Shown: positions 1 to 5,757 of the stretch, in pieces
How the letters are laid out: each line of letters begins with the position of its first letter
Numbering within the stretch: the first letter of the stretch is position 1
Origin: Syntrophomonadaceae bacterium
Lineage (GTDB): Bacteria; Bacillota_D; Dethiobacteria; DTU022
Assembly (NCBI GenBank): GCA_003564505.1
Contig: PXFD01000089.1
Span: forward strand, 1 to 5,762
Direction: 5' to 3'
DNA: 5,762 bases
The notes under the pieces: model-generated
Told to the model about the DNA's origin: nothing
Databases searched by the model: none
The model's input: only the letters and a program-made list of their open reading frames with translations
Position numbers and translations under genes: made by a program

Positions 1-507
1 AAAGTTAACTGGACAGGGAATAACGATGAAATCAGCCACCGCGATTTGCTCGGCGCTGTTTTAGGACTTGGCTTAAAAAGGGATCAAATCGGGGATATTG
101 TATTATTTGAAGATGGTGGGGCAGCAGTTTTTGTGGAAGATGCCAAGGCCGATTTTCTCTGTTCCAACTTGCTTCAGGTCGGACGGGTTACGGTAAGCTG
201 CGAGGTTGTTGATCCAGAACATCTGCCTCTTTCAAAAGATGATGGAAAGAATATTAGTGGAACTGTGGCCAGTATGCGGCTGGATGCTGTTATATCAATC
301 GGTTTTGGAGTTTCAAGGTCCAGGGTGGTCCTTCTTGTAAAAGGAGGCGCGGTGAGCGTGAACTGGAAACCAATTAATTCTCCTTCTATTCAGCTTAACG
401 AAGGTGACCAGGTTTCTCTTAAAGGTCGGGGTAGACTTTTAATTGAATCTGTAGAAGGTGAAACCCGTAAAGGTCGAATACGGTTAAAATTGAAAAAATA
501 CAGTTGA
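1..507 (+). CDS. ylmH: YlmH/RqcP2-like S4-domain RNA-binding protein, 5' end cut by the window
   Basis: The reading frame is open from base 1, so the gene begins upstream; 168 residues are visible and the whole protein is about 255-260 residues in Bacillus. The fragment opens with the family hallmark SHRDLLGAVLGLGLKR followed by GDI (fragment residues 12-33), part of the YlmH-specific central domain. From about residue 91 (base 271) to the end is an S4 RNA-binding domain: RLDAVIS, then SRSRVVLLVKGGAVSVNW, then EGDQVSLKGRGR. Established knowledge: in Bacillus subtilis YlmH binds 50S-peptidyl-tRNA complexes and acts in ribosome-associated quality control (RqcP2), and the gene sits between ylmG and divIVA beside the division genes. 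The position just before divIVA here supports the assignment. A TTG at base 46 is inside the conserved motif and is not a real start. The identity is firm; the function in this organism is inferred from the family. Confidence 0.93.
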   Translation, partial: KVNWTGNNDEISHRDLLGAVLGLGLKRDQIGDIVLFEDGGAAVFVEDAKADFLCSNLLQVGRVTVSCEVVDPEHLPLSKDDGKNISGTVASMRLDAVISIGFGVSRSRVVLLVKGGAVSVNWKPINSPSIQLNEGDQVSLKGRGRLLIESVEGETRKGRIRLKLKKYS

Positions 508-528
508 AAAGCAGGAAACGCAGGCTTA

Positions 529-557
529 TTGTCGAAGTTTTCCAGCATAAGTAATAT
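529..557 (+). promoter_or_regulatory. weak candidate vegetative promoter for divIVA
   Basis: TTGTCG (529-534) and TAATAT (552-557) are 17 bases apart, each matching four of six consensus positions. A start near base 564 would leave a short leader before the divIVA ribosome binding site. The same stretch holds a small inverted repeat, GCATAA (545-550) and TTATGC (563-568). It could equally be chance in an AT-rich gap, with divIVA read from upstream. Confidence 0.3.
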
Positions 558-572
558 TTATTTTATGCCGAC

Positions 573-580
573 AGGGAGGG
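573..580 (+). promoter_or_regulatory. ribosome binding site deciding the divIVA TTG start
   Basis: AGGGAGGG ends six bases before the TTG at 587. The next in-frame ATG (602, residue 6) would be 21 bases from it, too far, and would cut off the conserved start of the family (xxLTPxDI), so TTG is chosen. Confidence 0.8.
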
Positions 581-586
581 CTAAAA

Positions 587-1315
587 TTGAGCATTACACC
601 GATGGATATACAAGAGAAAGAATTTGAACGTGCGTTTCGCGGTTATGATATTGAGGATGTTGACGATTTTCTGGATCAGGTTGCCAAAGATCTGGAAGGA
701 ATGATTCGTGAAAACAGTGAGCTAAAAGAAAAACTCAGCCAGATGGAAGAGAAAAATAAAAATTATCATAAGCTGGAAGAAACCATGCATAATGCAATTG
801 TTGTGGCCCAGGAAACTGCTGATGAAGTAAAAAACAATGCCAAGCGTGAAGCAGAGCTGATCCGGCGCGAAGCTGAAAGAGAAGCAAAGCAGACTGTTGA
901 TGATGCCCGGCAGCGGGCAAAAAGTGTTATTTCCGAACAAGAAGAACTGTTCAAGCAGGCTCAGCTTTTCAAAATGCGTTTCCGGGCTTTTATTGAGGCC
1001 CAGCTGTCTAACCTGGAAAGTGAAGACTGGCTGGATCAGTCCGGCAAGGATCAAGAGCAACCTGAAATGACAGGCGAATTTGAAAAGACCATGAGTCATG
1101 ACCTGAAAGAATCCAGAGAAGAAGAACCGGAGAAGAAAAAAACTGACAATATATATGAGATGAATTTCAAACCGGAACTCGAGAACGATTCTGAACCCGA
1201 GGCAGAGACTGAGATTGATACGGAGTTCGAAGTTGATTCCGAGAAAGATCTGGAGCCTGAACCTGAATTTCAGCTTGGCCCTGATGATGACTATGACAGA
1301 GACCCAGAGTTCTAA
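587..1315 (+). CDS. divIVA: DivIVA, polar/septal coiled-coil scaffold with a long acidic tail
   Basis: This 242-residue protein starts SITPMDIQEKEFERAFRGYD, the DivIVA N-terminal lipid-binding domain (residues 1 to about 55). Phe17 and Arg18, the membrane-contacting pair of the Bacillus protein, fall at the same numbers here. A coiled coil rich in Glu, Lys, Arg and Ala runs from about residue 40 to 128, including IVVAQETADEVK. The family core ends at FKMRFRAFIEAQLSNLESEDW (residues 128-148, interrupted only by normal variation). DivIVA oligomers bind negatively curved membrane at poles and septa and recruit partners such as division-site regulators. The Bacillus subtilis protein is about 164 residues and ends soon after this point; here about 90 extra residues follow, acidic and probably disordered. 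Residues 197-227 carry Asp or Glu at every odd position. The start is TTG, set by the ribosome binding site. The gene lies between ylmH and ileS, as in Bacillus. The core assignment is secure; the tail's role is unknown. Confidence 0.95.
   Translation: MSITPMDIQEKEFERAFRGYDIEDVDDFLDQVAKDLEGMIRENSELKEKLSQMEEKNKNYHKLEETMHNAIVVAQETADEVKNNAKREAELIRREAEREAKQTVDDARQRAKSVISEQEELFKQAQLFKMRFRAFIEAQLSNLESEDWLDQSGKDQEQPEMTGEFEKTMSHDLKESREEEPEKKKTDNIYEMNFKPELENDSEPEAETEIDTEFEVDSEKDLEPEPEFQLGPDDDYDRDPEF
1175..1270 (+). repeat. degenerate tandem hexamer GANNNN x16 inside divIVA
   Basis: Sixteen consecutive six-base units each begin with an Asp or Glu codon (GAA, GAG or GAT) followed by one variable codon. 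Seen from the sequence: units such as GAACTC, GAGAAC, GATTCT, GAACCC and GAGGCA. The second codons encode L, N, S, P, A, T, I, T, F, V, S, K, L, P, P and F, so only the first codon is constrained. It may be an old hexanucleotide expansion or a pattern kept by selection on the protein. Confidence 0.75.
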
Positions 1316-1331
1316 ACTTAAGCAAATTTAA

Positions 1332-1360
1332 TTGATTTTATTGCTTGAACATGCTACAAT
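1332..1360 (+). promoter_or_regulatory. vegetative (sigma-A type) promoter of the ileS T-box transcript
   Basis: TTGATT (1332-1337) and TACAAT (1355-1360) are separated by 17 bases, and TG at 1352-1353 gives an extended -10. Transcription should start near base 1367, just ahead of the first T-box helix. The -35 box lies 16 bases after the divIVA stop codon. No other box pair nearby fits as well. Confidence 0.75.
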
Positions 1361-1454
1361 CTACCGCAGATGCGATGAACGGAACAGTTAAGCGTGTTTC
1401 ATGCTTATGCAGAGAGCCGGTTTAAGGTGAGAGTCCGGTTAAGCAATCTCGCTT

Positions 1455-1461
1455 ATTATCA
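1455..1461 (+). promoter_or_regulatory. specifier loop strand with Ile codon AUC (1458-1460)
   Basis: The two flanking helices (AAGCG/CGCTT at 1390-1394 and 1450-1454; CGGA/TCCG at 1380-1383 and 1462-1465) leave ATTATCA unpaired on the 3' side, opposite ACAGTT (1384-1389). ATC at 1458-1460 is followed by the purine usual after a specifier. A second ATC directly after it (1461-1463) overlaps the lower helix and is less likely. The Ile reading agrees with the downstream ileS gene. Confidence 0.88.
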
Positions 1462-1567
1462 TCCGGGAGTTTCCGCCCCAAATCCACGTTCAGGAGAGTA
1501 GACGCGGACGGTAAACCGCCGTTAACGGTTATTCAGAGTGGCTTACAGTTTTTACTGTGCAGCCAGG

Positions 1568-1599
1568 AGGGTGGTACCACGGGTTACAAACTCGTCCCT
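1568..1599 (+). promoter_or_regulatory. T-box antiterminator element
   Basis: AGGGTGGTACCACG (1568-1581) matches the T-box consensus AGGGUGGNACCGCG except for one base. AGGG pairs with CCCT (1596-1599) and ACGGG (1579-1583) pairs with CTCGT (1591-1595), leaving the classic seven-base bulge 1572-1578. The bulge bases TGGT (1572-1575) are complementary to the ACCA end of an uncharged tRNA with an A discriminator, as in tRNA-Ile. Confidence 0.95.
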
Positions 1600-1617
1600 T
1601 TCGGGACGGGTTTTTTT
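1588..1617 (+). terminator. intrinsic terminator of the T-box leader
   Basis: Bases 1588-1598 pair with 1603-1613 (core CGTCCC with GGGACG, one T-G pair at 1592/1609) around the four-base loop TTTC, and the stem runs into seven T residues (1611-1617). Bases 1591-1598 are shared with the antiterminator, so the two folds exclude each other. Confidence 0.95.
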
Positions 1618-1650
1618 ATTTAGGAATATGGATTAAGCATTCAGTTTTCC

Positions 1651-1678
1651 CTGGCAAAAGAGATGATAAAAATATAAT
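1651..1678 (+). promoter_or_regulatory. possible second promoter between the T-box terminator and ileS
   Basis: A perfect TATAAT (1673-1678) lies 16 bases after CTGGCA (1651-1656), a four-of-six match to the -35 box. It overlaps a seven-base AT-only inverted repeat, TAATATT (1675-1681) and AATATTA (1687-1693). The whole 1618-1719 spacer is AT-rich, so the match may be chance. Nothing else is seen in that spacer apart from the ribosome binding site. Confidence 0.3.
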
Positions 1679-1702
1679 ATTTAATCAATATTAAACCATA
1701 CA

Positions 1703-1709
1703 AAGGAGA
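1703..1709 (+). promoter_or_regulatory. ribosome binding site of ileS
   Basis: AAGGAGA lies ten bases before the ATG at 1720, a slightly long but normal distance. It sits outside the terminator hairpin, so control is at transcription rather than by hiding this site. Confidence 0.8.
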
Positions 1710-1719
1710 ATGGTATAAA

Positions 1720-4488
1720 ATGGATTATCGGGACACACTTAACCTACCTAAAACCGACTTTCCCATGCGGGCAAATCTACCCAATCGTGAGCCGGAAATG
1801 CTCAGGAGATGGGATGAAATGGATATTAACCAGATGGCCCGGGAAAACAGGAAAGGCGCTGAGCAATACATCCTTCATGACGGCCCTCCCTATGCTAACG
1901 GGGATATCCATATGGGGACCGCATTAAACAAGGTCATCAAGGATATCATCAATAAATATAAGACCATGCGCGGATTTGACTGCCCCTACGTGCCTGGTTG
2001 GGATACTCATGGGCTGCCAATTGAGCATCAAATTATTAAGACCAAAAAAATAAAACGCAAGGAAATATCCGATGTAGAATTCCGGCAAATGTGTCACGAC
2101 TATGCCATGAAATACGTAGATATTCAGCGAGAGCAGTTTAAAAGATTAGGTGTCCGCGGTGATTGGGAAAACCCCTACCTGACCCTGCATCCCGAATTTG
2201 AGGGACGCCAGGTCAAAGTATTTGGCACCATGGCCAAGAAAGGCTATATCTACAAAGGCATGCGTCCGGTTTACTGGTGTGCAAGCTGTGAAACAGCCCT
2301 GGCTGAAGCTGAAATTGAATACGGCAACAAGATTTCGGAATCAATTTATGTGAAGTTCCCACTGGCAGACGATCTTGGTAAGCTCGGGGGGATAGAAAAT
2401 ACCTACTGCCTGATCTGGACCACTACGGCCTGGACTATACCTGCCAACCTGGCTATTGCCGTACATCCCGAACTTGATTATGTCCTTGCTGATGCCGGTT
2501 CTGAGCGTTACCTGCTGGCTGAAGGGCTGCTTGAAGAAGTTTCAAGCCTGGCCGGCTCTGAAGAACCGTGGCCGGTCCTTAAAAAGCTGAAAGGCACTGA
2601 ATTGAAAGGGATGCGCTGCAAGCATCCACTCTACGAACGTGATTCAATCCTGCTGACCGGAGATCATGTTACCCTGGAACAGGGTACAGGTTGTGTGCAT
2701 ACGGCCCCCGGTCATGGCCAGGAAGACTTTGAGATTGGCCAGGCTAATGATTTGCCTGTGCTGAGCCCGCTTGATGATCGCGGTATATTTACCGACGAAG
2801 CAGGTCCTTACTCAGGGATGCGCTATGACCAGGGTGGTAAAGCGGTGACGGAAGACCTGGAAAAAAATCATGCCCTGATTAACAGGTCCGATTTTGAGCA
2901 CCAGTATCCAAACTGCTGGCGCTGCAAACAACCCGTGCTCTACAGGGCTACAGAGCAGTGGTTCGCATCTATTGATAGATTTCGAGGGGAAGCTTTAAAA
3001 GCGATTAATAAGGTGAATTGGACACCCTCATGGGGTGAAGAAAGAATTTATAACATGGTGGCTGAAAGACAGGATTGGTGTATTTCCCGACAGAGAGTCT
3101 GGGGTGTGCCAATTCCGATTTTCTACTGCACCTCCTGCAATACCCACCTGATTAATGAAAATACCATCGAGGCAGTTAGCGATCTTTTCAGCCGTGAAGG
3201 TTCTAATGCCTGGTTTACCAGGGAAGCTGAAGAAATTCTTCCCGATGGAACTACCTGTTCTTCCTGCGGCCATGATCAGTTCCGGAAAGAAAAAGATACC
3301 ATGGATGTCTGGTTTGATTCAGGATCGAGCCATGATGCAGTTCTTGAAACCAGGCCCGAACTGCGCTGGCCTGCAGATCTCTATCTTGAAGGAAGCGATC
3401 AATACCGCGGCTGGTTTCATTCTTCCCTCCTGACAGCAGTGGCAACAAGAGGTGAACCGCCCTATGATGCTGTGCTCAGTCATGGCTGGGTTGTTGACGG
3501 TGAAGGAAAGAAAATGTCAAAATCAATGGGTAATGTTATCGCCCCTGAGCAGATTATCAAGCAATACGGTGCAGATATCCTGCGGCTCTGGGTATCATCG
3601 GCTGATTTCACCAGCGATATCCACCTTTCTGAGAATATTCTCAAGCAGCTGATCGAGGTTTACAGGAAGATTCGGAATACTACCCGTTTTCTGCTCGGCA
3701 GCTGTTCTGATTTTGATCCTGCTAAAAACAGCGTTGAATTTGAGGCAATGGAAGAAATTGACCGCTGGGCCCTTTCCCGCCTGAACGGCCTGGTTGAAAA
3801 GGTGACCAGGGCTTACGAGAAGTATGAATACCACCAGTTTTTCCATGCGATTCATAACTTCTGCGTGGTGGATATGAGTAACTTTTACCTGGATGTTATT
3901 AAAGACAGGCTTTACTGTTCGACACCTGATGACCCGGCCCGGCGATCTGCCCAGACAGCCCTGATGCTAATTCTGGAGCAGATGGTAAAACTGATGGCCC
4001 CGATTTTAACTTTCACTTCGGAAGAAATGTGGCAGCACCTGCCCGGCCAACATCAGAAAAGTGTTCAGCTTAGCGACTGGCCCGTACCTAAACCTGCCTG
4101 GGACAACCAGGATTTAAATAAGCGCTGGCAGAGTCTTCTGGAGGTGCGTGAAGAAGTAACCTGGGCTCTTGAACAGGCTCGTAAGGAAAAGATTATTGGC
4201 GGGTCACTGGCTGCTTCAGTTACAATCTGGGCCGATGGTTCAACCTATGAATTGCTCAGTGAATACAGCGCATATCTTCCTGTTCTTTTCATTGTATCAA
4301 CGGCAAAGCTTGAGGCCGGCCGTGCCAAGGCGCCAGAGCAGGCCACCCCGGGACATAGAGTTCCGGTCAATATCCTGGTAGAAGCAGCACCGGGACATAA
4401 ATGTCCGCGCTGCTGGATCATTACTGAATCTGACGAAGAGCTTTGTCCCCGCTGCAGTAAAGTGGTAAATGAACTTGCGGGCCAATAA
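1720..4488 (+). CDS. ileS: isoleucyl-tRNA synthetase (bacterial type with C-terminal zinc finger)
   Basis: This cytosolic class I synthetase joins isoleucine to tRNA-Ile using ATP and edits mischarged valine. At 922 residues it is full length. Visible in order: HDGPPYANGDIHMGTALNK with the HIGH-type motif as HMGT (64-67); WDTHGLP (94-100); Cys pair 187/190, probably joined in space with 399/402; CP1 editing domain with the Thr-rich WTTTAWT (233-239) and GTGCVHTAPGHGQEDF (322-337), where Asp336 corresponds to the editing Asp of E. coli; Cys pairs 470/473 and 513/516; KMSKS (598-602); an anticodon-binding helical domain (about 680-840); and a C-terminal zinc site CPRC (895-898) plus CPRC (909-912). 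The C-terminal zinc site and overall layout point to the standard bacterial form rather than the eukaryotic-like, mupirocin-resistant form. The second His of HIGH is Thr, which is unusual. It is preceded by an Ile T-box and followed 14 bases later by lspA. Confidence 0.98.
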   Translation: MDYRDTLNLPKTDFPMRANLPNREPEMLRRWDEMDINQMARENRKGAEQYILHDGPPYANGDIHMGTALNKVIKDIINKYKTMRGFDCPYVPGWDTHGLPIEHQIIKTKKIKRKEISDVEFRQMCHDYAMKYVDIQREQFKRLGVRGDWENPYLTLHPEFEGRQVKVFGTMAKKGYIYKGMRPVYWCASCETALAEAEIEYGNKISESIYVKFPLADDLGKLGGIENTYCLIWTTTAWTIPANLAIAVHPELDYVLADAGSERYLLAEGLLEEVSSLAGSEEPWPVLKKLKGTELKGMRCKHPLYERDSILLTGDHVTLEQGTGCVHTAPGHGQEDFEIGQANDLPVLSPLDDRGIFTDEAGPYSGMRYDQGGKAVTEDLEKNHALINRSDFEHQYPNCWRCKQPVLYRATEQWFASIDRFRGEALKAINKVNWTPSWGEERIYNMVAERQDWCISRQRVWGVPIPIFYCTSCNTHLINENTIEAVSDLFSREGSNAWFTREAEEILPDGTTCSSCGHDQFRKEKDTMDVWFDSGSSHDAVLETRPELRWPADLYLEGSDQYRGWFHSSLLTAVATRGEPPYDAVLSHGWVVDGEGKKMSKSMGNVIAPEQIIKQYGADILRLWVSSADFTSDIHLSENILKQLIEVYRKIRNTTRFLLGSCSDFDPAKNSVEFEAMEEIDRWALSRLNGLVEKVTRAYEKYEYHQFFHAIHNFCVVDMSNFYLDVIKDRLYCSTPDDPARRSAQTALMLILEQMVKLMAPILTFTSEEMWQHLPGQHQKSVQLSDWPVPKPAWDNQDLNKRWQSLLEVREEVTWALEQARKEKIIGGSLAASVTIWADGSTYELLSEYSAYLPVLFIVSTAKLEAGRAKAPEQATPGHRVPVNILVEAAPGHKCPRCWIITESDEELCPRCSKVVNELAGQ

Positions 4489-4490
4489 AT

Positions 4491-4496
4491 GGAGGT
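4491..4496 (+). promoter_or_regulatory. ribosome binding site deciding the lspA TTG start
   Basis: GGAGGT lies six bases before TTG 4503, immediately after the ileS stop codon. An ATG at 4489 overlaps this site but is in another frame. No in-frame ATG occurs before residue 11, inside the first membrane helix, so TTG is the start. Confidence 0.88.
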
Positions 4497-4502
4497 AGCC
4501 AT

Positions 4503-4958
4503 TTGCGATTAACTTTAATTGTTGCTGCAGTAATGCTGGTTGACCAGCTGTCCAAGCAGTTCATTGTGCGGACCATGGAAGTTGGCCAATCTGTTACTGT
4601 AATAAGTAACTTTCTATATATCACTTATGTTCGCAACCCGGGAGCAGCTTTTGGCATGCTTCCCTACCAGACGGCTTTTTTTGTAGTTATCACGGTTTTA
4701 GTCGGGGCTTTTATTATTTTCTATTACCGGCTTTTGGCCGAAGATCATAAATGGCTGCGTCTTGGTTTATCTCTGCAGCTTGGCGGTGCGCTCGGCAACC
4801 TGGTTGACAGGTTAAGTGAAGGCTACGTGGTTGACTTCATTAACTTCACAATCTGGCCGCCGGTATTTAATATTGCCGATTCTGCCATAGTAATAGGCAT
4901 AGGGATATTTCTGATTGCCTTTTGGCGTAATCCGGATCTTAAAGGAACAGGGAGCTGA
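4503..4958 (+). CDS. lspA: lipoprotein signal peptidase (signal peptidase II)
   Basis: This membrane aspartic protease cuts the signal peptide from prolipoproteins just before the lipid-modified cysteine. The protein has 151 residues, at the short end of the normal range. Four membrane segments are visible (about 3-22, 57-76, 84-102, 122-141). Conserved motifs: Asp14 in VDQLSK; NPGAAFGM (45-52); GGALGNLVDR (94-103) with Asn99 and Asp102; VVDFIN with Asp111; and FNIADSAI with Asp126. By alignment with the Pseudomonas enzyme, whose dyad is in VVDF and FNxAD, Asp111 and Asp126 are the catalytic pair. All key residues are present, so the enzyme should be active and globomycin-sensitive as a family. 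The gene starts 14 bases after ileS and ends 4 bases before lgt, so the three are probably cotranscribed and lspA depends on the T-box. In Bacillus ylyA lies between ileS and lspA; it is missing here. Confidence 0.97.
   Translation: MRLTLIVAAVMLVDQLSKQFIVRTMEVGQSVTVISNFLYITYVRNPGAAFGMLPYQTAFFVVITVLVGAFIIFYYRLLAEDHKWLRLGLSLQLGGALGNLVDRLSEGYVVDFINFTIWPPVFNIADSAIVIGIGIFLIAFWRNPDLKGTGS
4949..4954 (+). promoter_or_regulatory. ribosome binding site of lgt inside the end of lspA
   Basis: AGGGAG lies eight bases before ATG 4963 and within the last codons of lspA, which suggests translational coupling. An in-frame ATG at 4915 would add 16 residues overlapping lspA and lacks such a site; the 4963 start gives the usual Lgt opening with a short segment before HSYG. 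Confidence 0.85.
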
Positions 4959-4962
4959 TTGT

Positions 4963-5757
4963 ATGTACCCCGAAATTTTTTCCCTGGGCAACCTGACCGT
5001 TCACTCTTACGGTTTAATGATTGCCCTGGCGATTTTAGTATCTGCGCTTCTTCTTTACAGGGAAGCTCCCCGGGAAAGATTTAATCCTGACTATATTTTG
5101 GAAGCTGTGATTGTGGCCGGCCTGGGTGGTCTGTTGGGAGCAAGAATCCTCTATATGCTCCTTAACTGGAGTTACTACAGTACCCAGCCCCTATCGGCAT
5201 TTTTTACCCAGTTTGAAGGTTTATCCTTTTACGGTGGTTTTTTCCTGGCGACAATTTTGCTTTACTTATGGTCCCGCTGGCGGCAAGTTGGTTTTCTCAA
5301 GCTGACAGATTTTATGGCACCCTACCTGGCCCTGGGCTATGCATTCGGCCGGATGGGCTGTTTTTTAAATGGGTGCTGCTACGGGATGGAATCAAATGTT
5401 CCCTGGGCCCTGCCGGTCAGTCCCGGTGATGAGATTTTACGTCATCCCGTCCAGCTCTATGCACTCATCGGATCTTTGCTTATATTTTTCATCTTGAAAA
5501 GAATACGCCCGGTTCGTCCTTTTGTTGGATTTCTGACGGTAGCGCTCTTCGCTCTTTACGGTCTGCTGCGCTTTACCACTGAATTTTTCCGGCATGGTGT
5601 AGCGATCTGGCTTGGCCTGACCGACGCCCAGCTCTTCAGCCTGGCCCTGATCTTTGTTGCCCTGCTCGTTATGGCCACCGGTTTATATTTCATAACCGGT
5701 GAAAATCTGGCAAAAGCGAAAAATAAACCCGTGAAAAAGGGTCATAGAAAAAAATAA
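4963..5757 (+). CDS. lgt: prolipoprotein diacylglyceryl transferase, GCCYG-type variant
   Basis: This integral membrane enzyme moves diacylglycerol from phosphatidylglycerol to the lipobox cysteine of prolipoproteins, the step before LspA. The 264-residue protein is of usual length with about seven membrane segments (near 13-32, 46-66, 88-103, 115-133, 163-178, 187-204, 224-244) and a basic tail (KKGHRKK) expected in the cytoplasm. Family marks: HSYGLM (14-19), LGARILY (58-64), FYGG (89-92), GRMGCFLNGCCYG (129-141), HPVQLY (161-166), and RFTTEFFR (203-210). Arg130, Tyr16, Gly141, Arg203 and Glu207 match residues known to matter in E. coli Lgt. However, Tyr90 stands where E. coli has His103, Cys133 where it has Asn146, and Cys138 where it has Glu151. 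I recall similar FYGG/GCCYG forms in other anaerobes, so this is probably a subfamily rather than a dead enzyme. Adjacency to lspA supports the role. No terminator is visible before the window ends. Confidence 0.94.
   Translation: MYPEIFSLGNLTVHSYGLMIALAILVSALLLYREAPRERFNPDYILEAVIVAGLGGLLGARILYMLLNWSYYSTQPLSAFFTQFEGLSFYGGFFLATILLYLWSRWRQVGFLKLTDFMAPYLALGYAFGRMGCFLNGCCYGMESNVPWALPVSPGDEILRHPVQLYALIGSLLIFFILKRIRPVRPFVGFLTVALFALYGLLRFTTEFFRHGVAIWLGLTDAQLFSLALIFVALLVMATGLYFITGENLAKAKNKPVKKGHRKK

Larger units (their letters stand above)
1367..1617 (+). promoter_or_regulatory. T-box riboswitch leader, isoleucine-specific (AUC), controlling ileS
   Basis: The RNA senses whether tRNA-Ile is charged. 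All main parts can be read. Stem I has a lower helix (1380-1383 with 1462-1465), the specifier loop, a helix (1390-1394 with 1450-1454), a further helix (1403-1407 with 1440-1444), the conserved AGAGAGCCGG and an apical helix (1417-1420 with 1435-1438). A GATGA (1374-1378) opposite GGAG (1466-1469) is a plausible K-turn. The stem II region has AGAGTAGA and the CCGTTAA loop (1519-1525) closed by AACCG/CGGTT (1514-1518, 1526-1530). Stem III pairs 1540-1543 with 1561-1564 and 1545-1549 with 1554-1558. The antiterminator and terminator follow. In the T-box bulge the variable base is T, which matches the A discriminator of tRNA-Ile. When uncharged tRNA-Ile binds, read-through into ileS is expected; otherwise transcription stops near 1617. 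It is a transcription-attenuating type. Confidence 0.96.

Noticed and set aside
545..568. GCATAA/TTATGC repeat between ylmH and divIVA as a terminator
   Set aside because: Six-base AT-rich stem with a twelve-base loop and no T run after it; too weak to call.
722..1099. Open frames of 61-125 residues on the - strand opposite divIVA (722-1099, 735-920, 766-954)
   Set aside because: They are antisense to a clear DivIVA coding region, have no ribosome binding site and show no family motif; they arise from the codon bias of the real gene.
1320..1346. Inverted repeat AAGCAA/TTGCTT as a divIVA terminator
   Set aside because: The stem is short and AT-rich, the loop is long and no T run follows; it also overlaps the -35 box of a good promoter.
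1519..1528. Perfect palindrome CCGTTAACGG as a protein operator
   Set aside because: It lies in the stem II loop of the T-box leader, where CCGTTA is a usual feature, so the riboswitch explains it.
3028..3855. Several short open frames on both strands inside ileS
   Set aside because: All lie within the conserved catalytic region of IleRS in other frames, with no motifs of their own and no start signals.
4169..4624. Short open frames overlapping the end of ileS and start of lspA
   Set aside because: They overlap the C-terminal domain and zinc finger of IleRS and the first helix of LspA, which are unmistakable; the extra frames look accidental.
4915..4962. Upstream ATG at 4915 as the start of lgt
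   Set aside because: It would overlap lspA by 44 bases, lacks a ribosome binding site and adds residues not typical of Lgt; ATG 4963 has AGGGAG at eight bases.
5111..5305. 64-residue + strand frame inside lgt
   Set aside because: It is an out-of-frame shadow of a conserved membrane enzyme.
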